Part shown: positions 1 through 9,264 of the stretch, piece by piece
How the letters are laid out: the number at the start of each line of letters is the position of its first letter
Numbering within the stretch: position 1 is the first letter of the stretch
Assembly: GCA_036558645.1 (NCBI GenBank)
Contig: DATBFG010000114.1
Coordinates: 186,001 to 250,000 of the forward strand
DNA: 64,000 nt
Reading direction: 5' to 3'
Origin: DATBFG01 sp036558645
GTDB taxonomy: Bacteria; Acidobacteriota; Terriglobia; Terriglobales; Acidobacteriaceae
Notes under the pieces: model-generated
The model's input: only the letters and a program-made list of their open reading frames with translations
Told to the model about the DNA's origin: nothing
The model's database searches: none
Made by a program: the position numbers and the translations under genes

Positions 1-519
1 GCCATTCTCTTCGTAGGCGAAATGTTGACGGCAACCGCCATGGGCTTCTTTTCAAAAGAAATCGAGCGGGCTGTAATCCTTGCCCTCTTCATTCCCTTGA
101 TTATTAGCAGCGGCGGTAACTCAGGCTCTCAAGCGACCACACTTGTCATTCGAGCCATGGCCCTGGGAGAAATACGATTGCGCGACTGGTGGCGGGTGAT
201 TCGACGGGAAGTTGCAGCCGGCATCGCCCTGGGGACAATTCTTGGCGCCATCGGCATCTCACGCATTTTCCTCTGGCACACCTTGCACGGAAGCTACGGA
301 CCGCACTACCTCGTCGTCGCCCTAACGATCGGATGCAGCCTGATCGGCGTGGTGCTGTTCGGAACTACTGCCGGATCGATGCTGCCCTTTATTCTCCGCC
401 GTTGTGGGCTCGATCCTGCCAGTGCTTCGGCTCCCTTCGTGGCAACCCTGGTCGATGTCACCGGCCTGGTTATCTATTTCACGGTTGCGAGCATCATCCT
501 GAAAGGAATCTTGCTGTGA
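1..519 (+). CDS. mgtE: MgtE-family magnesium transporter, C-terminal part (5' truncated)
   Basis: The reading frame is open from base 1 and the protein is cut by the window edge; 172 residues of the C-terminal membrane domain remain. It contains the FVGEMLTATAM stretch and the GGNSGSQATTLVIRAMALGE region typical of the MgtE transmembrane domain, followed by hydrophobic helices, and it ends with a membrane segment (LVIYFTVASIILKGILL). MgtE proteins form homodimeric Mg2+ channels in the inner membrane, gated by cytoplasmic N and CBS domains, which would lie to the left of this window. Only 15 bp separate its stop from the end of the convergent next gene. Family assignment is firm; gating features cannot be assessed. 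Confidence 0.9.
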   Translation, partial: AILFVGEMLTATAMGFFSKEIERAVILALFIPLIISSGGNSGSQATTLVIRAMALGEIRLRDWWRVIRREVAAGIALGTILGAIGISRIFLWHTLHGSYGPHYLVVALTIGCSLIGVVLFGTTAGSMLPFILRRCGLDPASASAPFVATLVDVTGLVIYFTVASIILKGILL

Positions 520-534
520 GATACGTGACTGACA

Positions 535-1125
535 CTATTTCCCTGCGAATCCCTCTTGCCGTATTTGTGCGTGCCTCGCTCTACTCATAGCAACAAGCCA
601 CACCACGCATCCTAGCATTCCGATCCACCCGCATACGCGCACGAATCCGGCAATCTTCGTGTCGTACTGCAGAACTCCCAAGCTTGAGAAGATGGCATTC
701 CAATCATGCTCAATGAACTCGGAGTCGCCCGTCGTCACCAGCGGCAGGACCATGGCTCTCGCATCCGCCATGTAGGTTGCGGTGTAGAGCCAGTTCTCGA
801 AGAAGAAGAACATGCAGAATGCAAATCCGGCAGGTTGACGCTCCCGAAAGAAGTATGCCGCCAGCAGGAACGGCACGAGCCATTGCAGAAGGGTTCCTCC
901 CCATCGTCCCAGTGTCTGGCCACACCAACCAAACAACGCGTGTCCGCCTTCGTGGACGACCAGGTTCGCCGAGTCGATGAACAGGAATCCTTCATGCGAC
1001 CGGAATGCATACGCCAAAAACCAGAGATAGAAGACGAGCCACAAGGCAATCGCCCATCGTGGCAAGGGCTTCCAGTCTTCTCCCCACCGACTCCATTCCG
1101 CAAAAGCATCCACTAATTCGCGCAT
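535..1125 (-). CDS. Small integral membrane protein with HExxH motif (M50-like metalloprotease candidate)
   Basis: A 196-residue protein with about five hydrophobic segments. It carries H58-E59-G60-G61-H62 (VVHEGGHALFG) at a membrane boundary, and later H140-D141-W (IEHDWNAIF). The HExxH placed at a membrane edge recalls the zinc site of M50 site-2 proteases, with the downstream His/Asp or D121 as possible further ligands. I know this architecture as a conserved hypothetical family; its substrate is unknown. The ATG at 1125 has only a weak ribosome binding site. It lies 71 bp downstream of the GH57 gene on the same strand, so the two may be co-transcribed. Metalloprotease activity is inference from the motif. 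Confidence 0.72.
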   Translation of the reverse strand: MRELVDAFAEWSRWGEDWKPLPRWAIALWLVFYLWFLAYAFRSHEGFLFIDSANLVVHEGGHALFGWCGQTLGRWGGTLLQWLVPFLLAAYFFRERQPAGFAFCMFFFFENWLYTATYMADARAMVLPLVTTGDSEFIEHDWNAIFSSLGVLQYDTKIAGFVRVCGWIGMLGCVVWLVAMSRARHAQIRQEGFAGK

Positions 1126-1196
1126 CTAAGGCAATTCTAGGAATGCTTGCGTTTTTAGGCGAGATTACGCCGGTGTGCGCATAAGAAGGGGAGCTC

Positions 1197-3443
1197 TCAA
1201 AAGTCCATGGCGGCAAGACTCGATTCGGTTAGCAATTGCAATTCAATCCAGCCTTCTAGCGGTAGCGCATCAACCGGCAATCGGTTTTGCCACAAGCTGA
1301 AGCGGACTCGTAGCCTTTTTGTCGCCGCAGCTTCTTTGATATGCGATGCTGCGTTTGGGTACAGAAGCCACGCCAACGGCAGGCCAAACTCAAAGTTCTT
1401 GGCCAACGCCAGCTTCACATCGCCCCCAGGAAGATCGAGGTCCGGCACAGGCTCCATTTCATCAGGCGCGCTAACTTTCCAACCGTCAATCTTGCGGTCG
1501 CGGATAGCGGCCTGTAAGCGCAACGTCCGCTGCGGCTGATACGATTCCGCAGCCCACGACTCCAGGTTCACGACCAGCTCAGAGTCAGTTTCCGGCACTC
1601 CGTCGGCGAAGTCGACCCGGCCATAGACATACTCTTCATCGATCCCTGCATACACGGAGTCGAGCACAAACTGCTTTCCATGCATCGATCCCGATCGCCG
1701 ATCCGACGTATAGACAGCGGCTCCCATCCACTCAAAGTAGCGAACCATGTCGCCCGTAATTCTCGGATGGATATACGCAGTCTGCGGCACATAGGACGGA
1801 CGCACTGTCCCCCCGATAATCGGCTGCGCCAAATAGTCCGGCGGTGTCGCGCCCAGCGCCTGATACACGTTTGACAGATGTTTCCGGTAGAGCTCGTCAA
1901 AATCGCGATCGTTGGCCGAATGATGTTCCGGTCCATACCACCAATTCCAGTCGGAACCTTCCGAAATCAGCAGTTCTTCAAAGGCCAGCTGTTGCTGCGC
2001 TTCGTTAACGTGTGCCTTGTTCTGCTCGTAGTAATGGCGTGCATGGTGCAGGTAATCCCATGCGCGATTATCTTCCGGAGCACCGATCCAGACGTTGAAG
2101 TTAGCGTGAATCCATGAACCAGGAACGAGGTTCGTGAGCTTGTGAATGTTCTGGTGGCGCTCGATCGCTTCCGATACGGTCACGGCTTCGATGTCGCTAT
2201 CGTTTTGCAGTGCTTCGTAAAAGCGACGCAAGAACTCCCGCCCCGATTGAGGATAATACTCCCACGCATTCTCGCCATCGAGGATGATTGGGACGACAGC
2301 ATCTTTCCCCTGATCCAGAACTGGCTGCGCAGCTTCCCTGATATTGCGGACAAGATGCCCCGCCGCTTCGGCGGCAGGCATTCCCGAGTACACAAAGCCG
2401 ATCAGATCCGAAATCGTGTGATCGCGAAACACCATGTGCATCGCCGTCGACCCACTCTCGTAGCGATGAATCGTATAGAGCTTCTCGGCGAGATCGCCAG
2501 GAAGGCGTCCCGCACCATCGCGAGAGAAGTACAGGCCGAGGCTGCGCCCTAGCACGCCTTCGTCCGTTGCCATCCAGTTGACGCCCAGACTCTGCGCGAT
2601 GCTTAGCGCCTCATGTGAGACGCTTCCTTCCGACGGCCAAACTCCCTTCGGCCGCACGCCGAATACTCGCTCATGTAGATCAAGCCCGCGCTTCAGTTGC
2701 TCGCGCGCATCTTCCGGATGCCGAAAGCGATTCTGCGGCAGCGGTAATCCTGGCGTCGAAACCCCGCCCTGGTCCGTGTCGCAAACCAGCGGCAAAATAG
2801 GATGATAAAAGGGCGAAGTCGAAATCTCGATGCTTCCCTTCTGGGCCGCAGCAGCGTGCGCGGGAAGAACCCGTCCAACAAACTCGTGCTCGCGCTCGAC
2901 CACAAACTTCTGATCGTCAAGCGAGAAATGTCTGCCCTTTCTAATGAGTGCGGCAATGTCGGGATCTTCGAGAAAGAATTCGTCGAACCATGCAATCTGT
3001 GATAGGACTTGCAGATCAGTGAAATCTTGATTCTGAAAATAACGAAGTGCGTGCTCGGGAGACTCTCCGGCGCTGCGAAAGGTTTCCAAGAGCTCCTGAT
3101 AACGCGGATATCGGCCGATGAGGTTTACCGGATTTGCCTGAAACAGATATTGGAGGGCGAAGCGACGCTCATCGTAGGTGAGATCCCCCGCCGGCTTCGA
3201 CGCCACCTGCAGAAACGGATCCCGCGCCGCACCGCTCGCGTAGTCTTCAACCTGCCGAATCAGAGACGGAACCAGGTTGAACGTCTGGTGGACGCCTGGA
3301 AATTCGTCGAGAATCTTGACCATGCCGTAGTAGTCCTTGAGCGCATGGAGTCGGACCCACGGCAATCGGTATTGGCCGGTAACAAGATCTTTGTAGTAGG
3401 GCTGATGCTGGTGCCACAGAATAATGACGCGCAGTGCAGGCAT
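1197..3443 (-). CDS. Glycoside hydrolase family 57 protein
   Basis: A 748-residue protein starting with the GH57 motif HQHQP (H11-P15). The predicted nucleophile is E272 in GVWPSEGS and the predicted acid/base is D389 in ILDGENAWEYY; both match the GH57 catalytic motifs. The barrel and following helical region cover roughly residues 1-500. The C-terminal ~230 residues look like a beta-rich accessory domain, which is usual for the amylopullulanase/alpha-glucanase type of GH57. No signal peptide is seen, so it probably acts on intracellular alpha-glucan. A glycogen synthase lies elsewhere in the window, consistent with glycogen turnover, though not adjacent. Exact specificity (alpha-amylase, debranching or transfer) cannot be read from sequence. 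Confidence 0.9.
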   Translation of the reverse strand: MPALRVIILWHQHQPYYKDLVTGQYRLPWVRLHALKDYYGMVKILDEFPGVHQTFNLVPSLIRQVEDYASGAARDPFLQVASKPAGDLTYDERRFALQYLFQANPVNLIGRYPRYQELLETFRSAGESPEHALRYFQNQDFTDLQVLSQIAWFDEFFLEDPDIAALIRKGRHFSLDDQKFVVEREHEFVGRVLPAHAAAAQKGSIEISTSPFYHPILPLVCDTDQGGVSTPGLPLPQNRFRHPEDAREQLKRGLDLHERVFGVRPKGVWPSEGSVSHEALSIAQSLGVNWMATDEGVLGRSLGLYFSRDGAGRLPGDLAEKLYTIHRYESGSTAMHMVFRDHTISDLIGFVYSGMPAAEAAGHLVRNIREAAQPVLDQGKDAVVPIILDGENAWEYYPQSGREFLRRFYEALQNDSDIEAVTVSEAIERHQNIHKLTNLVPGSWIHANFNVWIGAPEDNRAWDYLHHARHYYEQNKAHVNEAQQQLAFEELLISEGSDWNWWYGPEHHSANDRDFDELYRKHLSNVYQALGATPPDYLAQPIIGGTVRPSYVPQTAYIHPRITGDMVRYFEWMGAAVYTSDRRSGSMHGKQFVLDSVYAGIDEEYVYGRVDFADGVPETDSELVVNLESWAAESYQPQRTLRLQAAIRDRKIDGWKVSAPDEMEPVPDLDLPGGDVKLALAKNFEFGLPLAWLLYPNAASHIKEAAATKRLRVRFSLWQNRLPVDALPLEGWIELQLLTESSLAAMDF

Positions 3444-3794
3444 TAACAGAGAACTCTCATGGGGCCGATGAAGTACAGTGAAGCGTCAGTCTAGCATGAG
3501 ACGAGTGATGCCGATGTGACCATTGGCAGGTGCCTCACAATTCGGCGGTTTTGAAGACGCGCTTGCACTATTCCGTTGACCTACAACCTCTGACTTCCTT
3601 CCGAACCGAAGGATAATCCACGTTCCAAGTTGTCCGCTCCCCGGTACAGTACTGATAGGAGGTTTTGTCATGAATAACGGATGTTTGGCGCTGCGCTAAT
3701 TGGGAGGAGCTCGTAACCACCGCTCTCAAGGCCACGGAACGTGCAGTGAAAAACAACGGTAACCGCAACTCAACGCGGGACCCCAATGATCACC
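3444..3794 (-). other. Intergenic stretch without a supported gene
   Basis: This 351-bp stretch upstream of the GH57 gene holds only short open frames with low-complexity, non-protein-like translations (for example 3486-3671 and 3568-3786 on the minus strand). I see no RNA gene, hairpin or convincing promoter. The GH57 promoter presumably lies in its left part. Confidence 0.4.
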
Positions 3795-4079
3795 TTAAAC
3801 TCTCCACACGTAAAAGTTCTCGTCATCCGAGGAAGTAGCGACTCTCATCTTTTCTCTAGCGGCGGTGCGGACAATCACAGAGCGTAAGTTCAAGACAGGT
3901 ACGCCTGTGGTCGAAGAAAGAGGGATCCTCACTGCAAAACCCGCACGTAGTTGTCGCAAGTCCCCCATTATCCTGCCCATCAAGTCATGGTGCTTGCCTT
4001 TCCTCGATTTCTTTAGTCTGGCTATCGGAGTGGTCCCGTAGTTCGGGCCTCCACTTCCTGGCGGTGCCTTCTTCTTCAT
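3795..4079 (-). CDS. Small conserved hypothetical protein
   Basis: A 94-residue basic protein. Its C-terminal two thirds read like a real conserved family: RKGKHHDLMGRIMGDLRQL, then IPLSSTTG, LNLRSVIVRTAAREK, and the ending SSDDENFYVW. I recall similar small proteins with a TSSDD-(D/E)-x-(F/L)-Y-x-W ending in acidobacterial genomes, with no assigned function. There is no signal peptide or membrane segment. A GGGGAC stretch lies upstream of the ATG as a possible ribosome binding site. It is divergent from the gene at 4294 across an AT-rich spacer. Confidence 0.55.
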   Translation of the reverse strand: MKKKAPPGSGGPNYGTTPIARLKKSRKGKHHDLMGRIMGDLRQLRAGFAVRIPLSSTTGVPVLNLRSVIVRTAAREKMRVATSSDDENFYVWRV

Positions 4080-4170
4080 TCGAGATAGTGTCCCCGAATG
4101 GCTACATTAAGTCAAGTATTACCAAGAACATCAATAGCGTACTCTTGCGATATTTATAAAACCATTACTA

Positions 4171-4200
4171 TTGACATTTTATTTATACGTTAACTAATAT
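4171..4200 (+). promoter_or_regulatory. Candidate sigma-70-type promoter in AT-rich spacer
   Basis: A perfect TTGACA box (4171-4176) is followed after 18 bp by TAATAT (4195-4200), inside the most AT-rich stretch of the window (about 4100-4210). It would give the gene at 4294 a leader of roughly 85-90 nt. The -10 box is imperfect (4 of 6). Confidence 0.45.
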
Positions 4201-4293
4201 TTTTGCACTCGACTGAGCCTCATGGCATGCCTTGTGAGTGCTCCGGTCGGATAGAAAGTTCTGAGTCAGCGACATTGCGGCAGGGAGTACCGT

Positions 4294-4494
4294 ATGATTC
4301 ATTTCCACATTCGCTGGGCCAGTTCAAAGCTAGATTGGGAAGCTTTCCAGACGCGTGAAGAGGCCATCGAGCAAGCAAACGAACTGATGCGTCCCGGTGA
4401 AACCTACGTCATCGCGGAGTTTGACGGCGCGTGTCCTCGTTGCAAGAGTCTTGCATCGACAGATAACACGCAACCCGGAAGTGAACTGTCGTAA
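4294..4494 (+). CDS. Small conserved hypothetical protein with CxxC
   Basis: A 66-residue protein beginning MIHFHIRWASSKLDWE, with a helical middle (TREEAIEQANELMRPGE), a short beta segment (TYVIAEFDGAC) and a CPRC motif that could bind a metal or be redox-active. I recognise the HFHIRW...CPRC pattern as a recurring small acidobacterial hypothetical; no function is known to me. A stem-loop begins 8 bp after the stop and a candidate promoter lies about 95 bp upstream, so it looks monocistronic. Confidence 0.68.
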   Translation: MIHFHIRWASSKLDWEAFQTREEAIEQANELMRPGETYVIAEFDGACPRCKSLASTDNTQPGSELS

Positions 4495-4502
4495 ACGAAT
4501 AG

Positions 4503-4520
4503 CACACGCTTGGGCGTGTG
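4503..4520 (+). terminator. Short hairpin downstream of the CxxC protein gene
   Basis: Perfect 7-bp stem (CACACGC / GCGTGTG) with a 4-nt loop, placed just after the stop of the 4294 gene. There is no T-tract, so intrinsic termination is only suggested. Confidence 0.4.
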
Positions 4521-4950
4521 TCCGCCGAGAGAGGCTTGAGTGCAAGGAAGGGTGCGTCGGGTGATCTCTCCAGAATCGTGTGGCCGGCCCAGCGTCAGTA
4601 GCTGCGAAAATGGCACTCGAAGACCCAGTTGCACCGGACCGTATTCAGCAGGATGCCTACCCGTCTAACCAACGAAAAACATTCCTGAACTGCAAGGCCA
4701 GCAACCCGTCCTGATTCACGTCCGTAGCCGCAACTCCCAACGAGGACCGCTGAACAGAGGGGCTTTGCCCTCAATTATCCCCGGGGTTCCCTCTCGGCAA
4801 AAACTTGGTGACCGTTTCCGAACAGCATTGTCCCACGGACGGACATGAGCAGGCTCGTCTTTAGCATGAATCAATGAGTTTTTCGTCAGAATCGAGGTCT
4901 GACAATTGCATGTACGCAGCCAATTAGAACTAGACTTCGCGAGGTGAACG
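4521..4950. other. Intergenic region before the ADOP permease
   Basis: About 430 bp in which I see no supported coding region; the open frames on either strand are short and their translations look random. A purine-rich GAGGTGAACG directly before 4951 is the ribosome binding site of the permease. No clear -35/-10 pair stands out. Confidence 0.4.
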
Positions 4951-7362
4951 ATGCTCCAGGACATTCGTTACGGCTTCCGCATGCTGCTGAAGGCTCCCGG
5001 GGTGAGTGCCGTCGCGATTGTGGCCATGGCGCTTGGAATCGGTGCAAACACGGCTATCTTCAGCCTCATTGACGCCGTACTGATCCGACAGTTGCCTTAC
5101 CCGAACTCGCAGCGACTGGTGGTTGCTGGAATTCAGCAACCCGGGGACGATGCTCCATACCACGCATTCGGGGATGCCGATTTTCTTGCCTGGCGTGACC
5201 GGCAGGTCAGCTTTGAGCATGTCGCTGCGTACCAACTTAACAGCAACTTCTCGTTTGCTGGGCGTGGATTGGCAGAACAGGTCCGGGGAGCTCTGGTGAC
5301 TCCGGATTTTTTCTCCACGCTGGGCGTATCTCCGCTGTTGGGTCGCACGTTTCGCTCCGATGAGGACCATCCCGGGTCCGATCAAGTAGTTGTCGTGAGC
5401 CAAAACTTTTGGAGGACTCACCTTGAGGCCAATCCTAAGGTGGTTGGCCGCTCCATCGTTCTTGATGGAAAACCGTATACCGTCGTGGGTGTCATGCCCT
5501 CCGGCTTTCACTTCCCGCGTCGCGACCGCAACGACCTTTGGACAGTCAAGGCGATTGGCATTCCACAGGCGCGGCCGCCGTACTACCTCACAGCATTCGG
5601 ATGCCTGAAAGCGGAATCGACGATCGATCAGGCTCAAGCTGAACTCACCACGATTGCTTCCCAGGTGACACAGCAGTTTCCGGCCTCTCGCTTTCAGGTT
5701 GCGAGTATTGTTCCGCTCAAAGAGTTCCTTGTCGGAGACATTCGCCTGCCGCTCCTTGTGTTGTCGGGAGCAGTCGGTCTTGTCTTGCTGATCGCGCTGG
5801 TCAATGTGGCTAACCTGCTGCTTGCCCGGGCGACCAGCCGCCAGAAAGAAATGGCAGTCCGGCGCGCATTGGGTGCAAGCAGTCTGCAGCTTACCCGACA
5901 GATGCTTACGGAAAGCGTCCTGCTTTCAGCCATAGGAGGCCTTGCTGGGCTGTTGCTTGCCAAGTGGGGTGTGGATACGTTCGTCGCACTCAGTCCCAGG
6001 TATATCCCACGCCTTGCAGAGGTTGGCGTAAATGTCCGAGTATTGTTCTTTACAGCAGCGATTTCGGTACTGACGGGAATCCTGTTTGGACTTGTGCCGG
6101 CGTTGAGCAGTTTGAGCTCTTCTCTGGGCGAGACACTGAAGGAAGGAAGCCGCACCTCTACCAGCACAGGCCAAAGGACTCGCCGGTTGCTGGTGATCTC
6201 CGAATTCGCGCTTGCGCTCATGCTCCTGGTGGGCGCGGGATTACTCGTCCGTAGTTTTTTCCGACTGCAGCAGGTCAACCCTGGATTCAATACGACCCGC
6301 GTGTTGACCATGCACATCAGTTTGCCAGAAACACGCTATGCCAAAGACAGTCAGGTCGAACAGTTTTGGCTGCAACTCCTCGAACGGGTTCAACAGCTAC
6401 CGGGAGTAGAAGCGGTTGGTAATTCCATGAGTCTGCCGCCCGACCTGCTCTCGATTACCAATCCATTCACTGTGGAGGGCCAGGGCTTTGACCCATCGCG
6501 TCCCATGCAACTGGCGGAAGAGATGAGTGTCAGCCGGGATTACTTCAAGGCATTGGGAATTCCGTTGGTACGAGGCAGATTCTTCACGGAAAAGGACAGG
6601 GGCGCCGTTCACGCCATTATCATCAACGAGGAGATGGCCAAGCGCTATTTTCCCCAACAGGATCCCCTTGGAAAGCGCCTGCAGACAGGGGATCCGAACC
6701 CCACAGCTCCCTGGGAGACAATCGTCGGTGTGGTGGGAAATGTAAAGTACTCCGGGCTCGATTCACCGCCGACTCCGCAGCTTTATGTGCCGTTCAACGC
6801 CGCTGATTGGGTGGGGTGGTCACGTTCCATGTACCTTGCCATCCACACCTCTGGAAATCCCGCGAGTCTAGTACCGGCTGTTCGGCAGGAGCTCGGGAAT
6901 GTCGACAAAGACATTCCGCTTGCGAACGTCGCCACCATGGACCAGTTGCTGGACGAATCGGTAGCGGACAAGAGGTTCCGCACATGGTTGCTCGGTGCGT
7001 TTGCTGCGTTGGCGCTCTTGTTGGCAAGTGTCGGTATCTACGCGGTCATCTCTTATTCGGTCGGTCAGCGTACGAGAGAGTTCGGCGTAAGGATGGCGCT
7101 CGGCGCTCGCCCCCAGGACGTTCTCGGGCTAGTGTTAGGCCAAGCCGCGCGTCTTGCTGTGGTTGGGTTGCTGGTCGGCATAATTGGGGCGTTTGCGCTG
7201 ACGCGAACCATGTCCAGCCTACTCTTCTCCGTTAGCACGGGTGATCCCGTGAGCTTTGTCGTTGCCTGCATGATCTTGTTCTCAGTTGCCCTGCTGGCCA
7301 GCTTCATTCCTGCCTGGCGAGCTACGAAGGTCAATCCTGTCGCTGCCCTGCGCTACGAGTAA
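4951..7362 (+). CDS. ADOP-family duplicated ABC permease (MacB/FtsX type)
   Basis: An 803-residue membrane protein that starts MLQDIRYGFRMLLKAPG, the signature opening of acidobacterial duplicated orphan permeases. It has an N-terminal TM helix (VAIVAMALGIGANTAIFSL), a MacB-like periplasmic domain to about residue 260, and a three-helix FtsX core (about 265-440, ending near the ALALMLLVGAGLLVRSF segment). A second periplasmic domain and second FtsX core follow, with VGQRTREFGVRMALGA near the C-terminus. These permeases normally act with MacB-like ATPases in export or envelope mechanotransmission. No ATPase is encoded next to it, hence 'orphan'. Substrate is unknown. The start is supported by GAGGTG 4 nt upstream. 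Confidence 0.93.
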   Translation: MLQDIRYGFRMLLKAPGVSAVAIVAMALGIGANTAIFSLIDAVLIRQLPYPNSQRLVVAGIQQPGDDAPYHAFGDADFLAWRDRQVSFEHVAAYQLNSNFSFAGRGLAEQVRGALVTPDFFSTLGVSPLLGRTFRSDEDHPGSDQVVVVSQNFWRTHLEANPKVVGRSIVLDGKPYTVVGVMPSGFHFPRRDRNDLWTVKAIGIPQARPPYYLTAFGCLKAESTIDQAQAELTTIASQVTQQFPASRFQVASIVPLKEFLVGDIRLPLLVLSGAVGLVLLIALVNVANLLLARATSRQKEMAVRRALGASSLQLTRQMLTESVLLSAIGGLAGLLLAKWGVDTFVALSPRYIPRLAEVGVNVRVLFFTAAISVLTGILFGLVPALSSLSSSLGETLKEGSRTSTSTGQRTRRLLVISEFALALMLLVGAGLLVRSFFRLQQVNPGFNTTRVLTMHISLPETRYAKDSQVEQFWLQLLERVQQLPGVEAVGNSMSLPPDLLSITNPFTVEGQGFDPSRPMQLAEEMSVSRDYFKALGIPLVRGRFFTEKDRGAVHAIIINEEMAKRYFPQQDPLGKRLQTGDPNPTAPWETIVGVVGNVKYSGLDSPPTPQLYVPFNAADWVGWSRSMYLAIHTSGNPASLVPAVRQELGNVDKDIPLANVATMDQLLDESVADKRFRTWLLGAFAALALLLASVGIYAVISYSVGQRTREFGVRMALGARPQDVLGLVLGQAARLAVVGLLVGIIGAFALTRTMSSLLFSVSTGDPVSFVVACMILFSVALLASFIPAWRATKVNPVAALRYE

Positions 7363-7460
7363 TTGGGCTCAGAACCGCCGCGGCCTCTCGTATTGACCCC
7401 ACCTTGGTCGGGAATGCCGTTCCTCGCCGAGTCGTGTATCGTTGTCGCAGAGGACAATCC

Positions 7461-8006
7461 ATGCGAAAGCTCCTGATCTGCATCTGCGTTCTTGCGCCCG
7501 CCGCCGCCTGGTCGCAGCTGAATCCGCTCAGCGCATTCACCAAGCGCATCTACGGATTCCAGAAGGACACTCTGCTCCGTTCCGCGGAAAAAATGCCGGA
7601 AGAGAATTACAACTTTAGACCCACAGAGTCGATCCGCACCTACGGCCAGATCCTTGGCCACCTAGCCGACGCACAATATCTGTTTTGTTCCAAAGTGCTC
7701 GACGAGAAAAATCCTGAGCCGAAGATCGAGCAAACCAAATCTTCCAAGACGGATCTGATCGCCGCTCTCAAAACCGCCTTCGCCTATTGCGACAAAGCAT
7801 ACGATGGAATGGCAGACGCGTCCGGGAGTCAGATCGTGAAGCTATTCGGAACGGATACGCCAAAACTAGGCGTGCTGAATTTCAACAATGTTCACAACAT
7901 GGAACACTACGGGAACCTTGTGACCTACATGCGGATCAAGAACATTGTGCCTCCCACCAGCGAGCAAGCATCGCCGCCGACATCCCCACCACAGAAACAG
8001 AAATAG
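7461..8006 (+). CDS. Exported DinB-family protein
   Basis: A 181-residue protein with an N-terminal signal peptide (MRKLLICICVLAPAAAWSQ) followed by a DinB/YfiT-like four-helix bundle. Helices such as SAEKMPEENYNFRPTESIRTYGQILGHLADAQYL and the late NNVHNMEHYGNLVTYMRI supply His residues in the positions where this fold often binds a metal. The C-terminus is Pro/Ser-rich and probably disordered. I chose the ATG at 7461, preceded by AGAGGAC, rather than the upstream in-frame start at 7404, because it gives an intact signal peptide. The function of exported DinB proteins is not established. Confidence 0.85.
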   Translation: MRKLLICICVLAPAAAWSQLNPLSAFTKRIYGFQKDTLLRSAEKMPEENYNFRPTESIRTYGQILGHLADAQYLFCSKVLDEKNPEPKIEQTKSSKTDLIAALKTAFAYCDKAYDGMADASGSQIVKLFGTDTPKLGVLNFNNVHNMEHYGNLVTYMRIKNIVPPTSEQASPPTSPPQKQK

Positions 8007-8103
8007 CTCCGTCTACATGAGGAACATCCGCGGCCCGGATTCGCCTTGTAGGGTCCCCATGATCGGCCGTTACACGTGGATGGAATACGGCAATGCGAGT
8101 CGA

Positions 8104-9264
8104 CTAGAAACTTATTTTGTAAACGGTTCCTACTCCGATGCCGCCACCGGTAGTACCGCCGTACAGGTTCCCTTGATCGTCTCGAATCATGCCTCCGAAA
8201 GGAAACGCTCCCATCGCAGGATCGGGAAACCCATAGACGGTGATGTGACCGCTCATGTCCAACTTGTAGAGCGCTCCATGGCTCAAAGGACCTTCGGTCT
8301 CCGTGGTGCCCCAAAGATTCCCTGCGTTGTCCTGGGCCAGGCGGCCAAAGGGTTCGATGCCCTCGGTCGAGGCGTTGAAGCTGTGCATCACCGTTAAGGT
8401 TCCAGCTGGATCCAGCTTGTATACGGTTCCGTTGCCGAAGGTACCGCCACCCACCGTTGTGCCGTAGAAGTTGCCTTGAGCGTCGGAGGTCAACCCAGTG
8501 GTTGGACCGGCGCCCTCAGAATCCGTGAAGCTGTGCAAGATCGTGATGTTGCCATCCGCATCGATTTTGAAAACCGTGCCGCGGTCGAACGCTCCGCCAT
8601 CTTCGGCTGTGCCGTACAGATTGCCTTGTGAGTCTTGAATCAATCCCGATGTCGGTAAAGAACCATCCGTTCCGGAGAAGCTATGCAGAACGGTCAGATT
8701 GCCCGCTGGATCCAATTTGAAAACTGTCCCAAGATCGTTTGTTCCTCCGTTGGTTGTCGTTCCGTACAGGTTGCCTGCGGAATCGCGGATCACAATCGGC
8801 GAATACGGAGTTGACCCATCATCAGGAGCACCCGAGAAACTGTGCAGCGTCTGGAAATTACCGACGCTATCGATCTTGAACACTGTGCCGAGGCCAAACG
8901 CGCCGCCTCCGAGTGTCACTCCATAGAGATTATTCTCAGCATCACGCGTCAAACCCGAATATCCAGGACTGCCGTCATCCCCATTGAAATTGTGCAGAAT
9001 GGTTTCTGTGCCTGCACTGTCGATCTTGAAGATTGTTCCTTTATCAAAAGCGCCGCCCTGGGTTGTGACGCCATACGAGTTCCCAGCACGATCTCCCGCC
9101 AGATTTCCGTATACCTGGGCGCCGTCGGGGGTTCCTTGAAAGGTATAGAGAACCGAGATCGTCTGGGCTTGGGCGCTTTGAATGAGAACAAGCGTTGAAA
9201 GCAGCAGAGTTGATAGTAGGGCAGTTCCCAAACTACGAGCGTTGCATCGTGTTGATCGTGTCAT
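8104..9264 (-). CDS. GloVer-type tandem-repeat secreted protein
   Basis: A 386-residue protein with a signal peptide (cleavage near the AQA before residue 35). About seven repeats of 45-50 residues follow, each with a pattern like GNLYGTT..GG....GTVFK.D..G....LHSF. This repeat is the 'GloVer' tandem repeat of choice-of-anchor proteins, common in Acidobacteriota and predicted to form a beta-propeller-like structure. No C-terminal anchor motif is seen; the protein ends right after the last repeat (GTVYKISF). GGAGGAGG lies just upstream of the ATG at 9264. The gene is divergent from the kinase at 9432. Ligand and role are unknown. Confidence 0.88.
   Translation of the reverse strand: MTRSTRCNARSLGTALLSTLLLSTLVLIQSAQAQTISVLYTFQGTPDGAQVYGNLAGDRAGNSYGVTTQGGAFDKGTIFKIDSAGTETILHNFNGDDGSPGYSGLTRDAENNLYGVTLGGGAFGLGTVFKIDSVGNFQTLHSFSGAPDDGSTPYSPIVIRDSAGNLYGTTTNGGTNDLGTVFKLDPAGNLTVLHSFSGTDGSLPTSGLIQDSQGNLYGTAEDGGAFDRGTVFKIDADGNITILHSFTDSEGAGPTTGLTSDAQGNFYGTTVGGGTFGNGTVYKLDPAGTLTVMHSFNASTEGIEPFGRLAQDNAGNLWGTTETEGPLSHGALYKLDMSGHITVYGFPDPAMGAFPFGGMIRDDQGNLYGGTTGGGIGVGTVYKISF

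Noticed and set aside
3486..3786. Two overlapping minus-strand open frames (61 and 72 codons)
   Set aside because: Their translations look random, they have no ribosome binding site and no family resemblance.
5694..6317. 207-codon minus-strand frame opposite the ADOP permease
   Set aside because: It lies wholly inside a well-supported gene and its Ser/Thr/Arg-rich translation is typical of an antisense frame.
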